This document shows positions 1-5,399 of a stretch of 7,712 nt of DNA, one piece after another (the first letter of the stretch is position 1; every line of letters begins with the position of its first letter). The position numbers and the translations under genes were made by a program. The DNA comes from BMS3ABIN04 sp965554225 (GTDB taxonomy: Bacteria; Bacteroidota; Ignavibacteria; Ignavibacteriales; Melioribacteraceae): NCBI GenBank assembly GCA_965554225.1, contig CBEVZC010000137.1, positions 1 to 7,712 of the forward strand, written 5' to 3'. The notes below the pieces were generated by a model. The model was not told the DNA's origin and made no database searches. It was given only the letters and a program-made list of their open reading frames with translations.

Positions 1-47
1 TTGAAGAATTAAAAGAAAAAATAAAAGGAAAATTAAATTTACATTAA
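1..47 (+). CDS. C-terminal end of an unidentified upstream gene (partial)
   Basis: The frame that starts at base 3 stays open for 14 codons and ends at TAA 45-47, giving the tail EELKEKIKGKLNLH. The lysine/glutamate-rich, amphipathic-helix-like composition is typical of a protein C-terminus. The stop sits directly before the promoter-like elements of the next gene, and the other two plus-strand frames stop within the first 12 bases. That is the whole of the evidence: 14 codons cannot identify a family, and in AT-rich DNA such a short open stretch can arise by chance. The true gene would start left of the window. Confidence 0.4.
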   Translation, partial: EELKEKIKGKLNLH

Positions 48-66
48 ACTATATTTTTAATATAGT
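38..66 (+). promoter_or_regulatory. Predicted sigma70-type promoter of the Rel gene
   Basis: A -35-like TTTACA (38-43, 5 of 6 to consensus) and a -10-like TATAGT (61-66, 5 of 6) are separated by exactly 17 nt. Initiation about 7 nt downstream would give a leader of only about 14 nt before the ATG at 87. The -35 hexamer overlaps the end of the upstream reading frame. AT-rich DNA produces such matches by chance, but the spacing and position are good. Confidence 0.5.
48..66 (+). repeat. Perfect 8-bp inverted repeat overlapping the -10 of the Rel promoter
   Basis: ACTATATT (48-55), a TTT loop (56-58) and AATATAGT (59-66) form a perfect inverted repeat. It lies one base after the stop of the upstream frame. 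Its right arm contains the predicted -10 hexamer. There is no T-tract after it, so a classical intrinsic terminator is unlikely. It could be an operator or a chance palindrome in AT-rich DNA. Confidence 0.4.
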
Positions 67-86
67 ATCTTCAAAAACAATAATTT

Positions 87-2279
87 ATGGAAATACCGAT
101 ATCAAAATATAACGAAATGCTGGAAACTTTGTTAACGACCTGTAGAACAAATCTGCTGAATGTTAACGAGGATAGTATTAAGAAAGCTTTCCAGCTGAGT
201 TACGAAGCTCATAAGAACGATTTCCGGGCTTCCGGTGAGCCATATTTTATTCACCCTTATGAAGTAGCGTTAATAGTTGCACAAGAAATGCCTCTTGATG
301 ATGTATCTGTAATTAGCGCATTGCTGCATGATGTAGTTGAAGATACGGAAATTACTTTAGATTTCGTCGCCCAAGAGTTTGGTAAAGAAGTTGCAGATAT
401 AGTTGACGGAGTAACAAAAATAGGCGGAGTTTTTAGAGGGCAAAATATTACGCAAGCTGAAAACTATAGAAAGATGCTCCTTTCTATGATAAAAGATGTA
501 CGAGTAATATTAGTAAAATTTGCCGATAGATTGCACAATATGCGAACATTGCAGTTTGTCCCTGCTCATAAACAAAGAAGAATAGCTAAAGAAACTCTGG
601 AAATCTATGCTCCGTTTGCTCACAGATTTGGTTTGGCACGAATAAAATGGGAGATGGAGGACTTAGCTTTCAAGTACTTAAACAAAGAAGCTTACGATGA
701 AATAGCAAAGAAATTGAAAGATACCAGGAAAGAGCGGGAAAATTACATAAAAAAAATAACGGGACCAATTTCCGAAAGACTAAAGGAGCATGACTTAAAC
801 TTCGAGATTGCCGGAAGACCAAAACATTTATATAGTATTTACAGAAAAATGATAAAGCAAAACAAACCGCTTGAAGAAATTTATGACCTGATGGCTATTA
901 GAATAATTATCGAAAATAATGATACTAATGAATGTTATTATGTTTTAGGTATTATTAACCAGTTATTTATACCAATCCCAGATAGATTTAAAGATTTTAT
1001 TTCCATTCCAAAGAAAAACGGTTACCAGTCAATTCATAATACCGTTAATGGCCCAGAAGGAAGACGGGTAGAAATTCAAATAAGAACAAGGCAAATGCAT
1101 GAAATTGCAGAAAAAGGTGTTGCCGCACATTGGAAATACAAAGAAAATGTTGCTAAAACCGATCAAGACCTTGATGATTGGGTTCAATGGATAAGAGATA
1201 TTTTTGAAAATGCTTCGCGTGATGAGGCCTCAAAAGAAATATTGGCAAGCTTTAAACTTAATTTATATCAAGATGAAATCTATATATTCACACCAAAAGG
1301 AGATTTAAAACGACTTCCCTTAAACTCAACTCCTGTTGATTTTGCTTTTGATATACATAGCCGAGTCGGTTACCATTGTATTGGTGCAAAGGTTAACGGT
1401 AAAATAGTTCCTTTAAGTACAAGGCTGCACAGCGGCGATAAAGTAGAAATTATTACCTCAAAAAATCAGCACCCAAATAAAAGCTGGCTTCAATTTGTTC
1501 AAACACACAAAGCAAAATCTAATATTAGAAAGTATATAAATAGAGAAGAGGAAAAAGTAGTTGAAGCCGGGCATCAAATTTGGGATAAGAAAATTAAAAA
1601 GTTAAAACTCACTTTTACAACCGATGATGTTCAAAGACTATCCAGAAAATTAAAGTTTGAAAATGTTTCTGCATTCTTTTCCGCAGTTGCACAGGATAAA
1701 CTAAATTTAGATGAAATTCTTAACCCTGCCGAAGAAAAAGTAACAGCCGATTCTCATGAGCTTCAGTTTGATAATTTCGTTGAAATAGCTCGAAAAGAAA
1801 GCGGGGAAGTTTTAGTTGACGGGGAGCATAAAGGAATTGAATATCATTATGCAAAGTGCTGTAACCCTATTCCAGGTGATCCTATTGTTGGGTACATAAC
1901 AATTGGAGAAGGAATTAAAATTCATAGAAAGAACTGTAAGAATTTGATAAACATGTCCAAAAATAACGAAAATAGATTGATACCGGTAGAATGGCCGAAA
2001 ACGGATGGAGCTTCTTTTGTCGCCGGAATTACGGTTAGAGGTGAAGATAAACCGGGTATCCTAAATGATATTTCTAACAGCATCACTAGTTATAGAAATA
2101 CAAATATTAAATCGGTTAACATAAATACAAATGATTCGTTATTTGTTGGACAGGTTACGGTTTATGTTGAAAACTTGGAGCATCTCATCAGATTATTGGA
2201 AAGATTAAGAAAGAATAAAGGAATTTTTAGTGCGGAAAGATTTGAAGCTGATAGCAAGAAAAGCAATGTAACAAATTAG
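87..2279 (+). CDS. rel: Bifunctional (p)ppGpp synthetase/hydrolase (Rel/SpoT, long RSH)
   Basis: This cytosolic enzyme makes the alarmone (p)ppGpp from ATP and GDP/GTP on starvation and hydrolyses it on recovery, setting the stringent response. At 730 residues it is the normal length for a long RSH. The N-terminal HD hydrolase looks intact: R47 in RASGEPYFIHP, H56, H81-D82, E85-D86 in HDVVEDT, and N151 in RLHNMR. The synthetase has GRPKHLYSIYRK (242-253), YDLMAIR (266-272) and E329 in VEIQIRT. It also carries R300-F301-K302-D303, the RXKD form typical of bifunctional Rel rather than the EXDD form of monofunctional RelA. A TGS domain follows (about 394-456), then a helical region, a zinc-finger-like segment with C591-C592, H613 and C617, and a C-terminal ACT domain (about 643-716). 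The ATG at 87 has no Shine-Dalgarno. ruvX follows after 29 nt and is probably cotranscribed. Confidence 0.97.
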   Translation: MEIPISKYNEMLETLLTTCRTNLLNVNEDSIKKAFQLSYEAHKNDFRASGEPYFIHPYEVALIVAQEMPLDDVSVISALLHDVVEDTEITLDFVAQEFGKEVADIVDGVTKIGGVFRGQNITQAENYRKMLLSMIKDVRVILVKFADRLHNMRTLQFVPAHKQRRIAKETLEIYAPFAHRFGLARIKWEMEDLAFKYLNKEAYDEIAKKLKDTRKERENYIKKITGPISERLKEHDLNFEIAGRPKHLYSIYRKMIKQNKPLEEIYDLMAIRIIIENNDTNECYYVLGIINQLFIPIPDRFKDFISIPKKNGYQSIHNTVNGPEGRRVEIQIRTRQMHEIAEKGVAAHWKYKENVAKTDQDLDDWVQWIRDIFENASRDEASKEILASFKLNLYQDEIYIFTPKGDLKRLPLNSTPVDFAFDIHSRVGYHCIGAKVNGKIVPLSTRLHSGDKVEIITSKNQHPNKSWLQFVQTHKAKSNIRKYINREEEKVVEAGHQIWDKKIKKLKLTFTTDDVQRLSRKLKFENVSAFFSAVAQDKLNLDEILNPAEEKVTADSHELQFDNFVEIARKESGEVLVDGEHKGIEYHYAKCCNPIPGDPIVGYITIGEGIKIHRKNCKNLINMSKNNENRLIPVEWPKTDGASFVAGITVRGEDKPGILNDISNSITSYRNTNIKSVNINTNDSLFVGQVTVYVENLEHLIRLLERLRKNKGIFSAERFEADSKKSNVTN

Positions 2280-2308
2280 AAGTAATATTTTTAATTCAAT
2301 AAATAACA

Positions 2309-2740
2309 GTGGATCCCAAAAAAACTTTTATAAAACTTTTAGCAATTGATTTTGGCAAAAAAAGAATTGGTCTCGCTGTCTCCGATCCGTTCCGAATGTT
2401 TGCAGCGCCGCTTACCACCCTTCAAAATGATGCGGATTTTTGGAGAAACTTAAAGAAAATTATTGACGAGAATATGATTGGCATGATTGTTTTAGGTTAT
2501 CCTCTAAAGGAAAACGGGGAGAAATCCGATAGCACTCTAGCTGTAGAAAAGTTTAAGAAAGAGCTTGAAAAGAGAATTAAACTGGAAGTGATTTTATACG
2601 ACGAGAGATATTCTTCTGAGATTGCAAAAGAGAGAATAATTGAAGCCGTGAAATCAAAGAAAAAGCGAAGGAGCAAAGAATTGGTCGATATGTATGCCGC
2701 CGCAGTAATTTTAGAAGACTATATGAATGAAAATAAATAG
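2309..2740 (+). CDS. ruvX: RuvX/YqgF RNase H-fold nuclease (putative pre-16S rRNA nuclease / Holliday junction resolvase)
   Basis: The 143-aa protein is the usual length of the YqgF/RuvX family. Family members are implicated in 5' processing of pre-16S rRNA and, in some bacteria, in Holliday junction resolution. The RNase H-like active site is complete: D14 in LLAIDFGKKRIGLAVSD, the central strand VLGYPL (61-66), E99 in YDERYSS (97-103), and D127 in VDMYAAAVILEDYM. A lysine/arginine-rich stretch (115-121) just before the last motif suits nucleic-acid binding. The start is GTG at 2309: an in-frame TAA at 2300-2302 rules out anything upstream, and the first catalytic strand begins ten residues in, which leaves no better downstream start. 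No Shine-Dalgarno is visible. It lies 29 nt after the Rel gene and is followed by a 144-nt gap before the BMC start codon. Confidence 0.95.
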   Translation: MDPKKTFIKLLAIDFGKKRIGLAVSDPFRMFAAPLTTLQNDADFWRNLKKIIDENMIGMIVLGYPLKENGEKSDSTLAVEKFKKELEKRIKLEVILYDERYSSEIAKERIIEAVKSKKKRRSKELVDMYAAAVILEDYMNENK

Positions 2741-2762
2741 TCAATGGAATTAAACTTAAATC

Positions 2763-2796
2763 AAAGTTTTATTATAAAATAAGAGAAAACTTTTTT
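2763..2796 (+). terminator. Weak terminator-like hairpin after ruvX
   Basis: AAAGTTTT (2763-2770) and AAAACTTT (2786-2793) form a perfect 8-bp inverted repeat with a 15-nt AT-rich loop, and the run of T continues to 2796. It is rightly placed, 22 nt after the ruvX stop. The stem has a single G-C pair, so it would be weak and may not work alone. Confidence 0.3.
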
Positions 2797-2808
2797 AACT
2801 TTATCATT

Positions 2809-2826
2809 GTTAAATTATAATTTGAC
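2809..2826. promoter_or_regulatory. Imperfect 18-bp palindrome overlapping the BMC -35 (candidate operator)
   Basis: Positions 2809-2826 are symmetric at 16 of 18 bases, with a perfect 12-bp core AAATTATAATTT (2812-2823). The right half includes the first five bases of the -35 hexamer (2822-2827), where a bound regulator would block polymerase. No regulator gene is in the window and the core is pure A/T, so chance is a real alternative. Confidence 0.35.
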
Positions 2827-2850
2827 ATTTTTATCTTTATAAGCTATTTT
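2822..2850 (+). promoter_or_regulatory. Predicted promoter of the microcompartment gene pair
   Basis: A perfect -35 hexamer TTGACA (2822-2827) is followed by a 17-nt spacer and TATTTT (2845-2850, 4 of 6 to TATAAT). Initiation near 2857 would give a leader of about 28 nt carrying the Shine-Dalgarno. It is the best -35 match noted in the window and sits in the only sizeable intergenic gap, so independent transcription of the BMC pair is likely. The weak -10 leaves room for an activator or a different sigma factor. Confidence 0.55.
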
Positions 2851-2874
2851 CACAAAGAATATAAACCAAATTTT

Positions 2875-2879
2875 GGGAG
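2875..2879 (+). promoter_or_regulatory. Shine-Dalgarno of the first BMC gene
   Basis: GGGAG lies five bases before the ATG at 2885. It decides the start: an in-frame TTG at 2873 would overlap the ribosome-binding site itself and add four residues (MGAH) not expected in this family. None of the other complete genes in the window has a comparable site. Confidence 0.7.
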
Positions 2880-2884
2880 CACAT

Positions 2885-3166
2885 ATGACACTTGATGCAC
2901 TTGGAATGATTGAAACCAAAGGTTTAGTTGGTTCAATTGAAGCAGCCGATGCTATGGTTAAAGCTGCAAAAGTAGAACTTATTGGAAAAGAAACAATTGG
3001 CGGCGGTTATGTAACCGTTATGGTGAGAGGCGATGTTGGCGCTGTTAAAGCAGCTACCGATGCCGGCGCTGCTGCTGCTCAGAGAGTTGGCGAGTTGGTT
3101 TCTGTGCATGTAATACCGCGTCCGCATTCTGATGTAGAATTGATTTTACCAAACAGATCAAAATAA
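2885..3166 (+). CDS. BMC-H hexameric microcompartment shell protein (EutM/PduA-type)
   Basis: This is a single-domain BMC protein of 93 residues, the standard size for the hexamer that tiles microcompartment facets and carries the central metabolite pore. The fold signatures are clear: ALGMIETKGLVG (5-16), EAADAMVKAA (19-28), RGDVGAVKAATDAG (48-61), AAAAQRVGELVSVHVIPRP (62-80). K26 and R79 match the edge residues that lock neighbouring hexamers together in PduA. The pore loop falls at I38-G39-G40-G41, the glycine-rich form I remember from EutM. The ATG at 2885 is chosen because GGGAG stands five bases upstream. The gene has its own promoter and is followed after 12 nt by a tailed paralogue. 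Together these suggest it is the abundant shell component. No pentamer, trimer or enzyme gene of a known BMC type is in the window, so the substrate pathway cannot be assigned. Confidence 0.96.
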   Translation: MTLDALGMIETKGLVGSIEAADAMVKAAKVELIGKETIGGGYVTVMVRGDVGAVKAATDAGAAAAQRVGELVSVHVIPRPHSDVELILPNRSK

Positions 3167-3178
3167 GAATAAAGCAAA

Positions 3179-3787
3179 ATGAATTTAGCCCTTGGTCTAA
3201 TAGAGACTAAAGGACTAGTTGGCGCTATAGAAGCTGCTGATGCTATGGTTAAAGCAGCTGACGTTAAACTAGTCAGCAAAGAAAAAGTTACCGGTGCTTT
3301 GATGATTATCAAAGTAGTTGGGGATGTAGCTGCTGTAAAATCTGCGGTTGATGCCGGTTCGGTAGCTGCTCAAAGAGTTGGCGAACTTGTTTCATCTCAC
3401 GTAATTCCCAGACCGGATGATCAAATTGATCAGCTTATTTTTAATAAACAAAAACAAGGTAGACGTTCAGCGGAAAAACAAAATGTTGTTTCTCCTAAGA
3501 CAAAACCGCCAATAAAAAAAGAAGTAAAAACAGAGCCCAATTTACCTGAGGTATCTGAAACTGAAAATGAAATAAGCAAAAGTGATAATTCCGATCAGGA
3601 AGAAAAGAATGAAGTGAAAATTGAATCTTCCGGAAAATCAATTCCTCCTAAAGAAGAACTTAATTCTTTTAATGTTCATCAGTTGAGGAAACTGGCTAGA
3701 TCGTTTGAAGATTTTCCTATACATGGTCGAGAAATATCAAAGGCTAATAGACAATTACTTCTTGAATATTTTGATGAATTAAGATAG
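3179..3787 (+). CDS. BMC-H shell paralogue with long charged linker and helical C-terminal domain
   Basis: Residues 1 to about 88 form a complete BMC domain: LALGLIETKGLVGAIEAADAM at the start and QRVGELVSSHVIPRP at 65-79, with edge residues K25 and R78 retained. By my alignment it matches the preceding protein at 54 of 76 positions. The pore loop differs: V37-T38-G39-A40-L41 replaces IGGGY. Residues about 90-160 form a low-complexity linker that is basic first (KQKQGRR, PPIKKEVK) and then acidic (EVSETENE, SDQEEKNE), likely disordered. Residues 163-202 resume a compact pattern with LRKLAR (169-174), FPIHGREISKANR (179-191) and LLLEYFDEL, resembling a short helix-loop-helix of Rho-N/SAP type. 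Tailed BMC-H proteins such as EutK and PduK are known, but this tail is not obviously either. The ATG at 3179 is 12 nt after the previous stop and lacks a Shine-Dalgarno, consistent with coupled, lower translation. Minor shell or cargo-tethering protein is inference. Confidence 0.9.
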   Translation: MNLALGLIETKGLVGAIEAADAMVKAADVKLVSKEKVTGALMIIKVVGDVAAVKSAVDAGSVAAQRVGELVSSHVIPRPDDQIDQLIFNKQKQGRRSAEKQNVVSPKTKPPIKKEVKTEPNLPEVSETENEISKSDNSDQEEKNEVKIESSGKSIPPKEELNSFNVHQLRKLARSFEDFPIHGREISKANRQLLLEYFDELR

Positions 3788-3810
3788 TTAGTTCTTGTAA
3801 TATTAAATTT

Positions 3811-3837
3811 AAACTCCACAACTCGTGGAGTTTTTTT
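3811..3837 (+). terminator. Strong Rho-independent terminator closing the BMC unit
   Basis: AAACTCCAC (3811-3819) pairs perfectly with GTGGAGTTT (3825-3833) around an AACTC loop, giving a 9-bp stem with five G-C pairs. A run of seven T (3831-3837) follows directly. It begins 24 nt after the tailed BMC gene stop and ends 13 nt before the next start codon, so it separates the shell genes from the downstream run. Confidence 0.88.
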
Positions 3838-3850
3838 ATATTTATCTTCT

Positions 3851-4762
3851 ATGAAAAAGAAATTAATCCCAATCGTATTAATAGTTTTGTTCTCAATTGT
3901 GCTTTGGGTCTACGTTTCCTTTTCGGGAGATTATTCGATTACGCTTAAGTTACCCGTTGAAATTGAGAATATTCCCTCCGGTTATGCTTTGAGTTCCATC
4001 TCAACTAATAGCGTGTCAATTAGTATAAAAGGGCAGGGCTGGCAATTAGGACAAAATACAATAGGTAGAAATCCGAAATTTAGGGTGCTTTGTAAAGGGA
4101 AAAAGAAAAAACAAAAAATTTCTGTAAGGAATGAATTTATTAACAATCCTTGGTTATCCTCAACATTACAAATTGTAGAAGCTTCTCCTCAAAACATTGA
4201 ATTGACGGTTGAGCAGATTAAAACTAAAAAAGTCGAAGTAATTCCCATTGTTTCATATGAGTTTAAACCCGGTTATGGATTAGTATCTCGTATTAAAGTG
4301 GAGCCTGATTCGGTTGTTGTTATAGGACCGGAAAGTAAAGTAGAAAAGATAGAATTTGTAAAAACAAAACTTGAAATATTCGAAAAACTTGATCGCTCTA
4401 TTTCGGAAGTTATTCCTTTAATTAAAAGCAAATACTTAAACTATAATATTGACCGATGCAAAATTAGCTTTGAAGTAGAAAAAATTGTGGATAAATCTAT
4501 TGATAACGTTCTGGTTGAAACAAAAGGTGTTCCTCCTTCGCAGCAGCTTGTTTTAACGCCTAATAATATAAGAGTTGTGTTGCGTGGCGGTATTAATAGA
4601 CTTAGCAAACTCTCTGCTAAAGACATAAAAGCGTATGTGAAATTTACGGATGCTCTTAAGGATACGCTGGGAGCTATAATTCCTAAAATTAAAATTCCTG
4701 ATCAAACAAAACTAATAGATGTTAAACCCATGCGGTTAGACTATATAATAAAGAAATATTAA
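3851..4762 (+). CDS. YbbR-domain membrane-anchored protein (CdaR-like)
   Basis: The protein has 303 residues. MKKK followed by a hydrophobic segment (about 5-24) is an N-terminal membrane anchor or uncleaved signal, leaving the rest outside the cytoplasmic membrane. The remainder is beta-rich and divides into about three YbbR-like repeats (roughly 28-120, 127-211, 216-299). The second carries the clearest signature, VEPDSVVVIGPESKVEKI (150-167), and the third has a related LTPNNIRVVLRGG (235-247). In Firmicutes the YbbR protein CdaR binds and modulates the diadenylate cyclase CdaA, encoded just upstream. No cdaA is present here, so that role is not shown and a general envelope role is possible. 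Residues 83-89 form an unusual lysine-rich loop (GKKKKQK). The ATG at 3851 lies 13 nt past the terminator T-tract without a Shine-Dalgarno, and tmk starts one base after its stop. Confidence 0.85.
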   Translation: MKKKLIPIVLIVLFSIVLWVYVSFSGDYSITLKLPVEIENIPSGYALSSISTNSVSISIKGQGWQLGQNTIGRNPKFRVLCKGKKKKQKISVRNEFINNPWLSSTLQIVEASPQNIELTVEQIKTKKVEVIPIVSYEFKPGYGLVSRIKVEPDSVVVIGPESKVEKIEFVKTKLEIFEKLDRSISEVIPLIKSKYLNYNIDRCKISFEVEKIVDKSIDNVLVETKGVPPSQQLVLTPNNIRVVLRGGINRLSKLSAKDIKAYVKFTDALKDTLGAIIPKIKIPDQTKLIDVKPMRLDYIIKKY

Positions 4763-4763
4763 T

Positions 4764-5399
4764 ATGTTCATTACATTCGAAGGTTTGGATTTTTGCGGTA
4801 AATCAACGCAAGTAAAATTATTGAGAGATTATTTAGTTCGTCAAGGAAAAGAAACAAAATTAATACGCGAACCGGGCGGAACGAAAATATCGGAAAAAGT
4901 AAGAGAAATTTTGCTGGATAAAAATAATCTTGAAATGTCTGCCGAAACAGAATTGCTTTTATTTACGGCAAGCAGAATCCAGTTGGTAAAAGAAGTAATT
5001 GTTCCCAACTTAAAAAAAGGTATATTTGTTATCTCCGATAGATTTCACCATTCCTCAATTGCATACCAAGGATTTGGGAGAAAACTTGATCTTAATTTTG
5101 TTGAATCGCTGCAGTCTTTTGCCATTCAAGATGCCGTGCCGGATATTACTTTTTTCCTAGATATTTCCGTTGAAGAAGTCAGAAGGAGAAAGGAAGAATT
5201 TGAACATCAAAATTTAGATAGAATTGAACTATCAAAAAGCCGGTTTTACGAAGATGTGCGGAAAGGTTATTTATACCTTGAAAAGAAAGAAGCTTATATA
5301 AAACGAATTGATGGTACACAACCGATAGATATAATTCATCAACAAATTATTTCTGAAATAAAAGAATTTAAAACTAATTCGGATGATTTAAATGAGTAA
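4764..5399 (+). CDS. tmk: Thymidylate kinase (dTMP kinase)
   Basis: It phosphorylates dTMP to dTDP with ATP, the step common to de novo and salvage dTTP synthesis, in the cytoplasm. The 211-aa length is typical. Walker A is FEGLDFCGKSTQ (5-16), with G7, G12, K13 and S14. REPGG (35-39) matches the nucleotide-binding motif, DRF (92-94) followed by SSIAYQG (97-103) is the family signature, and the LID region runs through RRRKEEF (140-146) to DRIE (152-155). F10 in the P-loop is notable: that position is arginine in type I enzymes such as human and normally glycine in bacterial type II enzymes. The basic LID with a non-basic P-loop fits type II. The ATG at 4764 starts one base after the previous stop, and the last 8 nt overlap the peptidase gene, so the genes are almost certainly cotranscribed. 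Confidence 0.96.
   Translation: MFITFEGLDFCGKSTQVKLLRDYLVRQGKETKLIREPGGTKISEKVREILLDKNNLEMSAETELLLFTASRIQLVKEVIVPNLKKGIFVISDRFHHSSIAYQGFGRKLDLNFVESLQSFAIQDAVPDITFFLDISVEEVRRRKEEFEHQNLDRIELSKSRFYEDVRKGYLYLEKKEAYIKRIDGTQPIDIIHQQIISEIKEFKTNSDDLNE

Noticed and set aside
2744..2782. Small ORF of 12 codons (MELNLNQSFIIK) after ruvX
   Set aside because: It is too short, lacks a ribosome-binding site, has no recognisable content and overlaps the terminator-like hairpin.
2741..2872. Riboswitch in the leader of the BMC genes
   Set aside because: The predicted leader is only about 28 nt and the rest of the gap lies upstream of the promoter; there is no G/C-bearing structure large enough for an aptamer.
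2873..2884. TTG start extending the first BMC protein by four residues
   Set aside because: The TTG overlaps the GGGAG ribosome-binding site, and the ATG at 2885 gives the standard N-terminus with ideal spacing.
2885..3166. Recent horizontal transfer of the BMC gene, based on its higher GC
   Set aside because: The richer composition is explained by the Ala/Gly/Val-heavy protein; synonymous sites still use many A/T endings like the neighbours.
2933..3312. Minus-strand open frames across the BMC genes
   Set aside because: They mirror the plus-strand shell genes, encode low-complexity or membrane-like text with no family pattern, and have no start signals. Similar minus-strand frames at 4441-4626, 5628-5810, 5979-6209, 6388-6585 and 6667-6852 were rejected for the same reason.
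2885..3787. A single tandem-domain BMC-T (trimer) gene broken by a frameshift or stop
   Set aside because: The TAA at 3164 is followed by a new ATG 12 nt on, and each half is a complete BMC-H domain. The two share 71% of aligned residues and both follow the EutM/PduA pattern, unlike the divergent halves of BMC-T proteins.
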